From Clostridia bacterium (GTDB taxonomy: Bacteria > Bacillota_A > Clostridia > Oscillospirales > CAG-272), in the NCBI GenBank assembly GCA_017445115.1, contig JAFSUU010000138.1:1-64000 (forward strand): a DNA stretch of 64,000 bases. Reading direction: 5' to 3'. Position 1 is the stretch's first letter, and each line of letters begins with the position of its first letter. Made by a program: the position numbers and the translations under genes. Positions 1-13,122 of this stretch are shown here, one piece after another. The notes under the pieces are model-generated. The model had not been told where the DNA came from, did no database searches, and was given only the letters and a program-made list of their open reading frames with translations.

Positions 1-370
1 CCGCCTGTCTCCATACCGTCTCGGACTGCGGCTCGACGCCGCCCTTTGCGCAAAGGACCGTGACCGATCCGTCAAGGACTCTGAGCGAACGCTCGACTTC
101 AACGGTGAAATCGACGTGACCGGGCGTGTCGATGATGTTTATTCTGTTGTTCTTCCAGTAACAGGTGGTGGCGGCGGACGTGATCGTTATACCGCGTTCC
201 TGCTCCTGCTCCATCCAGTCCATAACGGCGGCGCCTTCGTGGGTCTCGCCCATCTTGTGCGTTCTGCCGGTATAGAACAGAATTCGCTCGGTTGTGGTTG
301 TTTTACCGGCATCGATGTGAGCCATGATACCGATATTTCTCGTTCGTTCAAGGGGATACTCTCTTGGCAT
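1..370 (-). CDS. fusA: Elongation factor G, N-terminal part (cut by window edge)
   Basis: GTPase that drives ribosomal translocation and, with RRF, ribosome recycling in the cytosol. Only the first 123 codons are present; the rest lies beyond base 1. The protein begins [20 protein letters not shown] and shows the P-loop [11 protein letters not shown] (about residues 18-28), the switch I stretch [12 protein letters not shown] and the G3 motif DTPGHVDF, all standard for EF-G. It follows rpsG by 51 bases on the same strand, the classical str-operon order. The ATG at 368-370 is the only start that keeps the conserved N-terminus; an AAAGGA motif lies rather far upstream (about 15 nt). Identification is firm. 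Confidence 0.97.
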   Translation of the reverse strand, partial: MPREYPLERTRNIGIMAHIDAGKTTTTERILFYTGRTHKMGETHEGAAVMDWMEQEQERGITITSAATTCYWKNNRINIIDTPGHVDFTVEVERSLRVLDGSVTVLCAKGGVEPQSETVWRQA

Positions 371-421
371 AAATCAGTAAACGTTTCCTTTCCGTCAGCA
401 GTGCGTTGAACGCTGCTGTGA

Positions 422-892
422 TCAATATCTGTAATGTGCGAAAGCCTTGTTGGCTTCTGCCATACGGTGTGTTTCTTCTTTCTTCTTGAAAGCGCCGCCG
501 GCGCTGTTCTTCGCGTCCATAAGTTCAGCCGCGAGTTTTTCAGCCATCGTTCTCTCGCTTCTGCTGCGCGAGTAGGTCGTAAGCCAACGCAGACCCAGAG
601 TCAGACGTCTCTCTTCTCTGACTTCCATAGGAACCTGATAGTTGGAACCGCCGATACGGCGAGCTTTGACCTCAAGAACGGGCATTACATTCTCAAGAGC
701 CGCATTGAATACGTCCAGAGCGTTCTCGTTCGTCTTTGCTTCGACGATCGCGAAAGCGTCGTAAACTATTTTCTGTGCTACGCCCTTTTTGCCGTCAAGC
801 ATTATATTGTTGATGAGCTTTGTGACGAGCTTGGAATTGTAAAGCGGATCGGGTAAAACATCTCTCTTGGATATCTGACCTCTTCTTGACAC
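422..892 (-). CDS. rpsG: 30S ribosomal protein S7
   Basis: Primary 16S rRNA-binding protein that nucleates the 30S head and lines the E site. The 156-residue protein starts [19 protein letters not shown] and contains [11 protein letters not shown] and [10 protein letters not shown], typical of S7. I chose the GTG start at 890-892 because AAGGAGGG sits 6 nt upstream and it gives the normal family length; a longer frame to 1006 would add 38 residues that match nothing. It lies between rpsL (169 bases upstream) and fusA in a str-type operon. In other bacteria S7 represses its own operon by binding the rpsL-rpsG spacer; nothing seen here proves that. Confidence 0.97.
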   Translation of the reverse strand: MSRRGQISKRDVLPDPLYNSKLVTKLINNIMLDGKKGVAQKIVYDAFAIVEAKTNENALDVFNAALENVMPVLEVKARRIGGSNYQVPMEVREERRLTLGLRWLTTYSRSRSERTMAEKLAAELMDAKNSAGGAFKKKEETHRMAEANKAFAHYRY

Positions 893-1061
893 TTTGCTTC
901 CCTCCTTCATTAAAAATATGATATCATAGGTACTCGAAATATTATTCATCCCGTCAGTGCCGCAGAGCTGCAAATAAACATTTATTACTGCAGAAAAGCA
1001 GGGCACATAATTTTGAATAACAACGAGGTTTTGCGGCTTTCACACCGCGTCGCAAAAAGGA

Positions 1062-1478
1062 TTATTTCTTCTTTGCGCGTTTTGCGCCGTACTTCGAACG
1101 GGCCTGGTTGCGGTTTGCAACAGCCTGAGCGTCGAGAGTACCGCGAATGATGTGGTAACGTACGCCGGGGAGGTCACGTACTCTTCCGCCGCGGATCAGT
1201 ACAACAGAGTGTTCCTGAAGATTGTGACCGATACCGGGGATATAGCACGTAGCTTCCATACCGTTCGTAAGTCTGACTCTGGCAATCTTACGGAGCGCGG
1301 AGTTAGGCTTCTTCGGCGTGGTCGTCGTGACTTTCGTGCAAACGCCGCGTTTCTGGGGCGCGTGCTGAGCGACGGGGCGCTTTTTCAGCGTGTTGACCGT
1401 CTGCTGAAGTACGAGAGCCTTGGACTTGTAGGTCTTCGCAGTTCTGCCTTGCTTAACGAGCTGGTTAAAGGTTGGCAT
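1062..1478 (-). CDS. rpsL: 30S ribosomal protein S12
   Basis: Decoding-centre protein of the small subunit. The 138-residue product shows the invariant [14 protein letters not shown] (about residues 51-64) and [17 protein letters not shown]. The first lysine of PKKPNSA (K56, E. coli K43 with Met counted) is wild type, but the position equal to E. coli K88 is arginine (R101, codon CGT, in [13 protein letters not shown]); see findings. The ATG at 1476-1478 is preceded by AGGAGG; a longer frame upstream has no support. A near-perfect sigma-A promoter about 113 bases upstream means rpsL-rpsG-fusA has its own promoter in addition to any read-through from rpoC. Confidence 0.97.
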   Translation of the reverse strand: MPTFNQLVKQGRTAKTYKSKALVLQQTVNTLKKRPVAQHAPQKRGVCTKVTTTTPKKPNSALRKIARVRLTNGMEATCYIPGIGHNLQEHSVVLIRGGRVRDLPGVRYHIIRGTLDAQAVANRNQARSKYGAKRAKKK

Positions 1479-1590
1479 TTCTTTCCTCCTTTTCTTCAGT
1501 AATAAATGTTTATTTACAGACCCGAGAGAGAACGGGTAAGTAACAAAATCGGTTGAAAATGGCATAACTATCCCATAAGTCAACAGATGT

Positions 1591-1619
1591 ATTATAACAT
1601 TTTATATTATAAATGTCAA
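1591..1619 (-). promoter_or_regulatory. Sigma-A promoter of rpsL-rpsG-fusA
   Basis: Reading the minus strand: TTGACA (1614-1619), 17-nt AT-rich spacer, TATAAT (1591-1596). Both hexamers are perfect consensus. Start of transcription expected near 1584, giving a leader of about 105 nt to the rpsL start. Confidence 0.88.
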
Positions 1620-1831
1620 GCGTAAACTCAAACTTTTCCGTTTTGCACAAGATTAGGACATTCTTACAATATTCTTTGCGATTTTTTGATATATTATACG
1701 AAAAAATCATTTATTGGAAATAAAAATGAATTGTTTTGCGATAATTATTTTTAATTAAAGAAAAGCCGGACGTGTTCTTCATCAGCGCGCAGCGCGTCTT
1801 GATTTGTTCCTCCGCCTTTTCACAAAACGAA

Positions 1832-1858
1832 AACAGGCTGAATGAGCTTCAGCCTGTT
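1832..1858 (-). terminator. Hairpin terminator after rpoC
   Basis: Inverted repeat with 11-nt arms AACAGGCTGAA / TTCAGCCTGTT around a 5-nt loop, 26 bases past the rpoC stop. On the minus strand it is followed by TTCGTTTTG; on the plus strand by a T6 run, so it may work in both directions. It separates rpoBC from rpsL. Confidence 0.7.
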
Positions 1859-1883
1859 CGCTTTTTTGTTTTGAGGATGCTTT

Positions 1884-5630
<3,747 letters not shown>

Positions 5631-5673
5631 TAAACCTCTTTATCAAAATTTTAGGTGGAGCGTGAGCCCCGGA

Positions 5674-8600
5674 TCACTCGTCAAAATCTTCGTCGTAGTC
5701 TTCGCCGTATTCCTCGGAACCGAGACCGAGATCGAAAATGTCCGTGGTCTCATCCTCGGGATGCTCGTCCGTGAAAGAATCGTAGAGATCGTCTGTCTCG
5801 ACTGTCTCTCCGACGTCTTCGGCGGAGAAGTCTCTCGTCTGACGGCGGAACGGAGGATGATCCTCGTCGTCGCCGAGCTTCGAGAGCTCTATCTCGTTGC
5901 CGTCACGGTCGAGAACGCGAACGTCCAGCGCGAGAGACTGAAGCTCTTTCACGAGGACCTTGAAGGATTCGGGAACGCCCGGAGTCGGGATGTTCTGTCC
6001 TTTGACGATGGCTTCGTACGTTTTGACACGTCCGGTCACGTCGTCGCTCTTGACGGTGAGTATCTCCTGGAGAGTGTAAGCCGCGCCGTACGCTTCGAGA
6101 GCCCAGACTTCCATCTCGCCGAAACGCTGGCCGCCGAACTGGGCTTTACCGCCGAGAGGCTGCTGTGTGACGAGAGAGTAGGGACCTGTTGAACGCGCGT
6201 GGATCTTATCGTCTACCAGGTGGTGGAGTTTGAGGTAGTACATGATGCCGACGGTGACCGGGTTGTCGAAGGGTTCGCCCGTTCTTCCGTCGTAGAGGAT
6301 CGTCTTACCGTCGACGACCTTCAGTTTCTTGGAGTCTTTAAGGCTCTGGATATATTCTTTGTTTTCTCTTTCCTCTGCGGTGAGCTCGCGGAGTTCGACC
6401 TTATGGTTCTCCTCGTCCACGATCTCCTCGCAAAGCATCTTGCCGTCGACGTTCTCGAGCGGGAGGATGTCACGCCCGATGCCCGCCATACGCAGACACT
6501 CGGAGATGTCCTTCTCATTCGCGCCGTCGAATACGGGAGTCATGATCTTCCAGCCGAGGCGTTTCGCCGCGATGCCGAGGTGCACTTCAAGCACCTGACC
6601 GATGTTCATTCGGGAAGGAACGCCCAGCGGGTTCAGCACGATGTCAAGCGGAGTGCCGTCGGGAAGGAAGGGCATATCTTCGGGAGGAAGGATGCGGGAG
6701 ACGACGCCTTTGTTTCCGTGACGTCCCGCCATCTTGTCTCCGACGGAGATCTTTCTCTTTTGCGCGATATAAACTCTGATGACCTTGTTCACGCCGGGGG
6801 AGAGCTCGTCTCCTTTGTCGCGTGAGAAGACCTTTACGTCGACTACGACGCCGCTTTCTCCGTGAGGAACTCTCATCGACGTGTCGCGGACTTCGCGCGC
6901 CTTTTCACCGAAGATAGCGCGGAGAAGTCTTTCCTCTGCGGTCAGCTCGGTCTCGCCCTTCGGCGTGACTTTACCGACGAGGATGTCGCCCGAACGTACT
7001 TCCGTACCGATGCGGACGATGCCCTCGGCATCGAGGTTCTTCAGCGCGTCTTCACCGGCGTTCGGAATGTCGCGGGTGATCTCTTCCGGTCCGAGCTTCG
7101 TGTCTCTCGCTTCGTGCGAGTGCTCTTCTATGTGGATGGAAGTATAAGTGTCGTTGCGTACGAGACGCTCGTTGAGGAGAACGGCGTCCTCGTAGTTGTA
7201 GCCTTCCCACGTCATGAAGCCGATGAGCGCGTTCTTACCGAGCGAGATCTCACCGCCGCAGGTCGCGGGACCGTCGGCGAGGACCTGTCCCTTTTCGACT
7301 CTTTCGCCGAAGTTGACGATAGGCTTCTGGTTGACGCAGGTGCCCTGGTTGGAGCGTTTGAACTTTATGAGGTGATATACGATCTTCTCGCCCTCGTCCG
7401 TGCGGACCGTGATGTCGTCGGCGGTGACCGCTTCGACGTAGCCGCTGTGATCGGAGACCACGCAGACGCCGGAGTCGACAGCCGCTTTGTATTCCATACC
7501 GGTACCGACGATCGGGGAATCCGTGATCATGAGCGGGACTGCCTGCTTCTGCATGTTGGAGCCCATCAGAGCACGGGAGTTGTCGTCGTTTTCAAGGAAG
7601 GGGATGCTTGCCGTCGCGACGGAAACCACCATCTTCGGGGAGACGTCCATGTAATCTACGAGAGAGTTGTCGATCTCGATGATCTCGGATTTGTCTCTTG
7701 CGGTGACCTTCTTGTTGACGAAACGGTTGTTCTCGTCGAGGGGCTCGTTCGCCTGAGCGATGATGTAGTTGTCCTCGACGTCAGCCGTCATATATTCGAT
7801 CTCGTTGGTGACGACGCCGGTCTCTTTGTCAACTTTTCTGTAGGGCGCTTCGATGAATCCGTACTTGGAGATCTTGGCGTAAGTCGACAGATAGGAGATA
7901 AGACCGATGTTCGGACCTTCGGGAGTCTCGATCGGGCACATTCTGCCGTAGTGTGTGTAGTGAACGTCACGCACTTCGAACGACGCTCTGTCACGGGACA
8001 GACCGCCGGGGCCGAGAGCGGAGAGACGTCTCTTGTGTGTCAGCTCGGCGAGAGGGTTGTTCTGGTCCATGAACTGCGAGAGCGGTGAGGAGCCGAAGAA
8101 CTCTCTGATCGCCGTCACTACGGGACGGATGTTTATAAGATTCTGAGGTGTGAGGTTCTCGCTGTCGGTAGTCGTCATTCTTTCCTTGACGATCTTGTCC
8201 ATACGCGAGAAGCCGATCCTGACCTGGTTCTGGAGCAGTTCTCCGACGCAGCGGAGTCTGCGGTTTCCGAGGTGGTCGATGTCGTCTATGTTGCCTATCT
8301 CGTGGGTGAGACAGAGGAGATAGTTGATGGACGAGAGGATATCGGAGCGGATGATATGTTTCGGGCAGAGCTCGGCCATACGGGCGCGGCAAAGACGTTT
8401 GACTTCATCCTTGTCGCCCTTTGCCTCCTCGATGATCTCGAGAAGGACGGGGAGCTGTACCTTTTCGCTCGCTTCGGTGTCGGAAATGTCGTAGCCGAGA
8501 ACGTCTTCGGCGAATACGGCGTCATTGGAGAAGACTTTCACTTCCGTGCCGTTCTGGTCGAGGACGTATACTTCGTTGACGCAGTTACGCTCGATCTCGC

Positions 8601-9573
8601 GGCAGTCTTCCTTCGTGAGCGGCTTTCCGCACTCGATGTCGAGGACTTCGCCGGTTATCGGGTTGACCGCGGGACGCGCGAGAGCGAATCCGCGGATCCT
8701 GTATCCGAGGGCGAGTTTCTTGTCGTATTTGAATCTGCCGACGGGGGCGAGGTCGTAACGCTTTGCGTCGAAGAAGAGGTTGTGGAGAAGGATCTCCGCG
8801 CTCTCGACTATCGCCGGTTCGCCCGGACGGAGTTTCTTGTATATTTCTTTAAGCGCTTCGTCGCGGATTGACGTGTTGTTTTCTATCGCCTGCGCTTCGC
8901 ATTTGTCTTTTTCAAGCGTCGCCGTGAGCATCGGCTCGTTGCCGAACACCCTTGCGATCTCGTCCTCGGACTCGACGCCCATAGCGCGTATGAGCATTGT
9001 CACGGGGAGCTTGTGGTTCTTGTCTATGCGAACGCTGAAGACGTCCTGCGTGTCTGTCTCGTACTCGAGCCATGCTCCGCGGTAGGGAATGACTGTCGAC
9101 GTGAAAATGTGCTTCGCCGTCTTGTCGATCGTGGAATCGAAATAGATGCCGGGGGAACGGACGATCTGAGAGACGATGACTCTCTCTGCGCCGTTGATGA
9201 CGAACGTGCCGGTCTCGGTCATTATGGGGAAATCGCCCATAAAGATCTCAGACTGCTTGACCTCTCCGGTCTCTTTGTTCGTCAGACGGACTTCGACTCT
9301 GAGAGGCGCCGCGTAGTTGACGTCTCTTTCCTTGCATTCTTCAACCGGGTATTTCGGCGTCTTGTCTATTGAGTATCCGATGAATTCGATAGACAGCTTG
9401 CCGGAATAGTCGACGATCGGGGAGACGTCCTCGAGGACCTCCGCGAGGCCTTTCTTGACGAACCATTCGTAAGAATCCTTCTGGATCTCGAGGAGGTTCG
9501 GCATGTCGATAGGCTCGTTGATCTTGGAGAAACTCATTCTTTTGTTCTTGCCGAGGATCACGGGTTTAACCAT
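5674..9573 (-). CDS. rpoB: RNA polymerase beta subunit
   Basis: Second-largest RNA polymerase subunit. The 1,299-residue protein contains the rifampicin-pocket segment [19 protein letters not shown] and [19 protein letters not shown] (about 492-530), then [15 protein letters not shown], and near the C-terminus [19 protein letters not shown]. Residues equal to E. coli D516, H526 and S531 are the sensitive type, but Q510 is proline (P497). The last ~60 residues are acidic, as in the neighbouring RpoC. A weak GGAGTG ribosome site precedes the ATG. It is the first gene of rpoBC, transcribed from a strong promoter 128 bases upstream; L10/L12 genes are not adjacent, since the next gene upstream is an unrelated M14 peptidase. 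Confidence 0.98.
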   Translation of the reverse strand: MVKPVILGKNKRMSFSKINEPIDMPNLLEIQKDSYEWFVKKGLAEVLEDVSPIVDYSGKLSIEFIGYSIDKTPKYPVEECKERDVNYAAPLRVEVRLTNKETGEVKQSEIFMGDFPIMTETGTFVINGAERVIVSQIVRSPGIYFDSTIDKTAKHIFTSTVIPYRGAWLEYETDTQDVFSVRIDKNHKLPVTMLIRAMGVESEDEIARVFGNEPMLTATLEKDKCEAQAIENNTSIRDEALKEIYKKLRPGEPAIVESAEILLHNLFFDAKRYDLAPVGRFKYDKKLALGYRIRGFALARPAVNPITGEVLDIECGKPLTKEDCREIERNCVNEVYVLDQNGTEVKVFSNDAVFAEDVLGYDISDTEASEKVQLPVLLEIIEEAKGDKDEVKRLCRARMAELCPKHIIRSDILSSINYLLCLTHEIGNIDDIDHLGNRRLRCVGELLQNQVRIGFSRMDKIVKERMTTTDSENLTPQNLINIRPVVTAIREFFGSSPLSQFMDQNNPLAELTHKRRLSALGPGGLSRDRASFEVRDVHYTHYGRMCPIETPEGPNIGLISYLSTYAKISKYGFIEAPYRKVDKETGVVTNEIEYMTADVEDNYIIAQANEPLDENNRFVNKKVTARDKSEIIEIDNSLVDYMDVSPKMVVSVATASIPFLENDDNSRALMGSNMQKQAVPLMITDSPIVGTGMEYKAAVDSGVCVVSDHSGYVEAVTADDITVRTDEGEKIVYHLIKFKRSNQGTCVNQKPIVNFGERVEKGQVLADGPATCGGEISLGKNALIGFMTWEGYNYEDAVLLNERLVRNDTYTSIHIEEHSHEARDTKLGPEEITRDIPNAGEDALKNLDAEGIVRIGTEVRSGDILVGKVTPKGETELTAEERLLRAIFGEKAREVRDTSMRVPHGESGVVVDVKVFSRDKGDELSPGVNKVIRVYIAQKRKISVGDKMAGRHGNKGVVSRILPPEDMPFLPDGTPLDIVLNPLGVPSRMNIGQVLEVHLGIAAKRLGWKIMTPVFDGANEKDISECLRMAGIGRDILPLENVDGKMLCEEIVDEENHKVELRELTAEERENKEYIQSLKDSKKLKVVDGKTILYDGRTGEPFDNPVTVGIMYYLKLHHLVDDKIHARSTGPYSLVTQQPLGGKAQFGGQRFGEMEVWALEAYGAAYTLQEILTVKSDDVTGRVKTYEAIVKGQNIPTPGVPESFKVLVKELQSLALDVRVLDRDGNEIELSKLGDDEDHPPFRRQTRDFSAEDVGETVETDDLYDSFTDEHPEDETTDIFDLGLGSEEYGEDYDEDFDE

Positions 9574-9700
9574 TCTGTTTACACTCCATTCCGTTCAAAA
9601 GTGTGGCAATTATACACGCGCGTCTCACCCGCGCAGACGTATAATTTCCGCGTTATTTTGAAATAAATTTTATTTATAAAGCATTGATAGGCAGTTTATT

Positions 9701-9729
9701 ATCATACACTAACGCGGCTGCAATGTCAA
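9701..9729 (-). promoter_or_regulatory. Sigma-A promoter of rpoBC
   Basis: Minus strand: TTGACA (9724-9729), 17-nt spacer, TATGAT (9701-9706). The leader to rpoB would be about 120 nt. Confidence 0.85.
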
Positions 9730-9882
9730 TAGTTTCTTTGAAATAAAGTATTTGGAGGAGCATATTATCGATCTAATTTACAAAAGATTCAAAAAACATT
9801 TTCGAAAAGTTTAAATGTAAATAATTTGTAAATTCCGTCGCTTTTTACAAAAAAATTAAGCAAAAATCGTGATTCGTCACAA

Positions 9883-9907
9883 AAAAATTGCCGCCTGTCG
9901 GGGCGGC
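9883..9907 (-). terminator. Rho-independent terminator of the M14 peptidase gene
   Basis: Minus strand: arms GCCGCC / GGCGGC with a 6-nt loop (9890-9907), then AATTTTTTTG. It lies just 12 bases past the stop codon. Confidence 0.85.
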
Positions 9908-9918
9908 TGATGCGGCGT

Positions 9919-10824
9919 TTATTCTGCCTTTTTCGGGAAAGTGAAGAGGAGTTTTCTGAGTTTATTATATAATGAAGGAAAAATTGCATCCGGAAGAGGA
10001 TTTTTCCCCTTTCCGCACTCGACGGTGAGCGATACGATCCCGAGCTTTGACGAAGCCCAGTCGGTGAGCCCTCCGTAGAGTGCCGTGCCGTCCGGCGACG
10101 ACACTTCATAACCCGTCGCTTCCGCGGCGTACCGGGCGGCTTTTTCCGAGCCCGCGCCCGGGTATATCACCTCTCCCTGGGTGTGGAGGGTGAGTATGCC
10201 TTTTACGGTGTGAAACCTTATGTAATTGCAAAGCGAGGACACCTCCGGCTCGCTCTCCGGGTACAGTCCAGAATACTTTGTCGGCGCGCCGCCCTCGATT
10301 CCGAGAGATCTTTCGATCTCTTTGTATTCGCAGAAACCGGCGTCGTAGTTGTGGTTCAGATCGACGCCCCTCGCGTTTGCCTGCCAGCGCGTGAAATTTT
10401 TGCCGCCGTTCATACGGATCTGTCTTTCCCGCAGAGGACCGTCGTTTTCGGCGGCGCGGATCTGAAGATCGACACCGTCGCAGTTCAGCATCGGGACGAC
10501 GGTCAGCCTCTTTCCCCGCAGCAGTTCGCAGACGGACTCCCCGTATTCGGCTTTTCCTTCGCGAAGCGAAAGACAAAGATCCCCGGCGAACGCGAGAAGA
10601 ACGGACGACGTGATGTGCTCCATTCCGTGATGCGCCCCGACGTAAAGATATACCTCTTCGCCGTTTCCGAACGACGCGGCGGGTATCGCCTTTCCCATAA
10701 GCGTTTGCCCGATATAGAAAAATCTGATCTCTTTTGGGTATTTTCCGGACAGAAACGAAAGATGCTCCGTCACGCTCTGCGGACCGGTCGGAATTTCAGG
10801 CGCCGTTTCTCTGCATTGAACCAT
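9919..10824 (-). CDS. M14-family zinc carboxypeptidase
   Basis: Probable cytosolic metallopeptidase of the M14 family, some members of which cleave cell-wall peptides such as gamma-D-Glu-Dap bonds; the substrate here is inference. The 301-residue product has the zinc motif HGME (H66, E69 in GAHHGMEH), the substrate-binding NARGVDLNHNYD, the third zinc ligand in LTLHTQGE, and the catalytic glutamate in LTVECGKG, so all key residues are present. No signal peptide. I chose the ATG at 10822-10824 because AAGGAGG lies 6 nt upstream; the longer frame (to 10866) starts ahead of that site. Single-gene unit: terminator behind it, divergent neighbour in front. Confidence 0.85.
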   Translation of the reverse strand: MVQCRETAPEIPTGPQSVTEHLSFLSGKYPKEIRFFYIGQTLMGKAIPAASFGNGEEVYLYVGAHHGMEHITSSVLLAFAGDLCLSLREGKAEYGESVCELLRGKRLTVVPMLNCDGVDLQIRAAENDGPLRERQIRMNGGKNFTRWQANARGVDLNHNYDAGFCEYKEIERSLGIEGGAPTKYSGLYPESEPEVSSLCNYIRFHTVKGILTLHTQGEVIYPGAGSEKAARYAAEATGYEVSSPDGTALYGGLTDWASSKLGIVSLTVECGKGKNPLPDAIFPSLYNKLRKLLFTFPKKAE

Positions 10825-10939
10825 AGTTATCCTCCTTTTTTGAATTATATGACGCGCGGCGCTCATTATTTACAAAAACAACAACAAATGCGGTGCGGCG
10901 CGTGGTATTATTATTTTTATAAAGAACGACGGAGTATTT

Positions 10940-11704
10940 ATGAACAGAGAAACGCTATCGCCGCGCGGTTCCAAGCGGCAGATCGTTATTTCCGCGCTGA
11001 TATTCGCGCTTTGCGTCGCCGCAGTGAGGGCGGCGGACCTGCTTTCCGCATCTCTCGGCGCGGACGTCATGGTGAGCGCCTCGATCCCCGAAGCGCTGAA
11101 TATTTCGGGAACGGTGCTTTCCGTACTGTCCGCTGCGTTCTGCGGAGGCGCGCTGATATATTTTTCGTTTGCCGGCGGGAAGACGTCGCCGTTTTTTGCC
11201 GCGTCGTTATTTTCTGCCGTGATCGTTCTTGACAGAACGTTCTACGTGATTTATAATATAGCGACGAAGGTAAAGACTTTCACGCCGTCATACGGCGCGG
11301 AAGCGTATATCAGAGTGTCGTCGGACTGCGCCTCGTTCGTCGCCGCGTTTTTCATCACCGCCGCGGTGTGCCGCGCAATGCGCCGCCGCGCTGACAGTGC
11401 GTCGGAGCTTTCGTTTGCCGTCAAAGGCGCGCTTGCGTTCTCGGTGGCTCTGTTCGCGCTCCAGAGCGCGTATCAGGTCTACGTCACCGTTAGCTTTTTC
11501 GCCGCATACGATGACGCGACGTCCTCGGAGATCGCCGCGATCGCGGGAGATTTCCTGTTTATACTGCTGAAATATGGAGTTGTCCAGTTCGGAGCCTCCC
11601 TCGCGTTCTGCAAGCTTTTATCGGCTTTACTGAACAAAGAGCGAAGCGGAAGAAAATCTGTGACGCCGCCGTTACATAAAGATCCCGGAGAGGAAAGAAA
11701 ATGA
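10940..11704 (+). CDS. Hypothetical multi-pass membrane protein
   Basis: I do not recognise this 254-residue protein. It has about five to six hydrophobic segments (near residues 15-35, 48-75, 80-105, 128-145, 160-190, 205-235) and a hydrophilic basic tail ending KDPGEERK. A CGGAG site precedes the ATG. The stop overlaps the next gene's start (ATGA), so it is co-translated with the trigger-factor-like lipoprotein. A TGGTATTAT sequence about 40 bases upstream may be an extended -10. The context suggests an envelope role, nothing more precise. Confidence 0.6.
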   Translation: MNRETLSPRGSKRQIVISALIFALCVAAVRAADLLSASLGADVMVSASIPEALNISGTVLSVLSAAFCGGALIYFSFAGGKTSPFFAASLFSAVIVLDRTFYVIYNIATKVKTFTPSYGAEAYIRVSSDCASFVAAFFITAAVCRAMRRRADSASELSFAVKGALAFSVALFALQSAYQVYVTVSFFAAYDDATSSEIAAIAGDFLFILLKYGVVQFGASLAFCKLLSALLNKERSGRKSVTPPLHKDPGEERK

Positions 11705-13023
11705 AAAAAGCACTTATCAAAACCGTTTCGCTGTTTATCGTGATCCTCGTTGCCGCGTCGTCTTTTGCGTCGTGCGACAGCGGGCTCAAAGGAAAATACG
11801 ATTCATACGACAGAGCGGGGGAGAGATACGATCTCGACCTTACGGAATACATCGCGATCCCCGATTACAGCGCGATCGAGATACCGGATATAACGTACAC
11901 TCCGAGCGAAGAGGAGATCGCTGACAGACGTATGCTCAAGCTCGCGTATTTCGCGCCGGAGAAATCGGTCGACGAACCCTGCCGGAAGTACGACCTTGTC
12001 GACGCGGATTTTTCCGCGACGCTCGAGGGTAAGAGATACACGCTGTTTGATTCGTCTATGCTCTCGTCGATGCGCTCGTTTATGGTCGGCGTCGGCAATT
12101 TCGGCGTCAAGGAGATCGACGACGCGATAATCGGGATGATGCCGGGCGAGGAGAAGACGATAGAGTTCACGCTTCCCGAGCCGTTTTTGCAGGACGTTCC
12201 GTCGTCCGGAATGTCAGGCGAGTTCACGATAAAGATAGATAAAGTGAGACGCCAGGAATTCGCCGAGTATACGGACAGCTTCGTCGAACAGTATTACGGC
12301 TTTTCCACGACCGACGAATACGACGCCGAGATCGCGGAGCAGCTCGTGCACGACGCCGCTCTCGGATACGAGGGGTATGAGGTCGAGACGGCGTGGAGTT
12401 ATATCTACGACAACGCGGTGATATACAAATATCCCGGAAAAGAGCTCGCGCAGGCGAGAGACGACATCGTCGCATCGTATCTTTCTCTTGCGGAAGCAAA
12501 GGGGATGACGATGGACGAATACGCGGTGTCGATCGGATATGCCGACAGAAACGATTTTTACGACAACTACGTCGAGGGATATGCGCGTGAGATAGTCAAA
12601 AACGAGATGATCCTCTACTTTATAGCAAGGTGTGAAAATCTCGTTCTCACCGATTCCGAGTATGAAAAAGAACTTGTGGCGTACTGTGCCGAATATGAGA
12701 TAACAGACGTCGACACCTGCCGCCTCATCGTTGCGGAGAGCTTCGGGACCGAGGCGAAATTCCGCGAGCAGGTCTATCTGAAGAAGGCGCAGGACAGACT
12801 CGGAGAAAAGGCGGTCAAGATAGATACGGCGACGTATTACGAGAACAAGCACGCCGGAAAGTACGACCTCACGCCGGAGCAGGTCGCAGCCGCGACGAAG
12901 CCCGTGCCTGACGACATGACGGTGACTGTGATACTCTCCGTCGCCGCGGGCGCCGTGCTCGTGTTTGTCGTCGTGATGGCGGTACTCGTTGTCAGACAGA
13001 AGAAAAAGAACAAAGCGAAATGA
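11701..13023 (+). CDS. Trigger-factor-like lipoprotein with C-terminal membrane helix
   Basis: Probable extracytoplasmic folding factor. The 440-residue product starts with a signal sequence and a lipobox-like FASC (Cys25). Residues ~75-185 match the FKBP-type domain of trigger factor (DLVDADFSATLEGK, IIGMMPGEEKTIEFTLPEPF), and ~190-395 resemble its helical chaperone domain. Unlike trigger factor it lacks the ribosome-binding N-domain and carries a second hydrophobic helix near the C-terminus (~405-432) followed by a lysine-rich tail. Start overlaps the preceding gene by 4 bases; a strong terminator follows. Family assignment is by pattern only; isomerase activity is inferred. Confidence 0.72.
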   Translation: MKKALIKTVSLFIVILVAASSFASCDSGLKGKYDSYDRAGERYDLDLTEYIAIPDYSAIEIPDITYTPSEEEIADRRMLKLAYFAPEKSVDEPCRKYDLVDADFSATLEGKRYTLFDSSMLSSMRSFMVGVGNFGVKEIDDAIIGMMPGEEKTIEFTLPEPFLQDVPSSGMSGEFTIKIDKVRRQEFAEYTDSFVEQYYGFSTTDEYDAEIAEQLVHDAALGYEGYEVETAWSYIYDNAVIYKYPGKELAQARDDIVASYLSLAEAKGMTMDEYAVSIGYADRNDFYDNYVEGYAREIVKNEMILYFIARCENLVLTDSEYEKELVAYCAEYEITDVDTCRLIVAESFGTEAKFREQVYLKKAQDRLGEKAVKIDTATYYENKHAGKYDLTPEQVAAATKPVPDDMTVTVILSVAAGAVLVFVVVMAVLVVRQKKKNKAK

Positions 13024-13029
13024 AATTGA

Positions 13030-13061
13030 GCGCGGGAGCTGCAATCAGCTCCCGCGCTTTT
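13030..13061 (+). terminator. Rho-independent terminator
   Basis: Arms GCGCGGGAGCT / AGCTCCCGCGC (13030-13057), 6-nt loop, then TTTT. Six bases after the stop of the trigger-factor-like gene. Confidence 0.88.
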
Positions 13062-13122
13062 GCATATTGGAAGTCTCCCTCGTCATATATTCTAACAGAA
13101 TTGAAAAACGGGAGCGTTGATT

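Larger units (their letters stand above)
1479..1883 (-). other. rpoC-rpsL spacer (405 bases)
   Basis: AT-rich, non-coding. On the minus strand it holds a hairpin just after rpoC (1832-1858), a consensus promoter (1591-1619) and the roughly 105-nt rpsL leader with AGGAGG. No other gene was found; short frames here are AT-rich and lack ribosome sites. Confidence 0.8.
9574..9918 (-). other. Spacer upstream of rpoB (345 bases)
   Basis: Non-coding. Holds the rpoB promoter (9701-9729), an AT-rich stretch at 9730-9880 in which I see no gene, and the terminator of the upstream M14 peptidase gene (9883-9907). The rplKAJL cluster that usually precedes rpoB is absent at this position. Confidence 0.75.

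Noticed and set aside
893..1006. Longer rpsG with 38 extra N-terminal residues
   Set aside because: GTG at 892 has AAGGAGGG at ideal spacing and gives the standard 156 residues.
1062..1478. R101 of S12 as an acquired resistance mutation
   Set aside because: It may be ancestral in the lineage; one sequence cannot show acquisition, so only the residue itself is reported.
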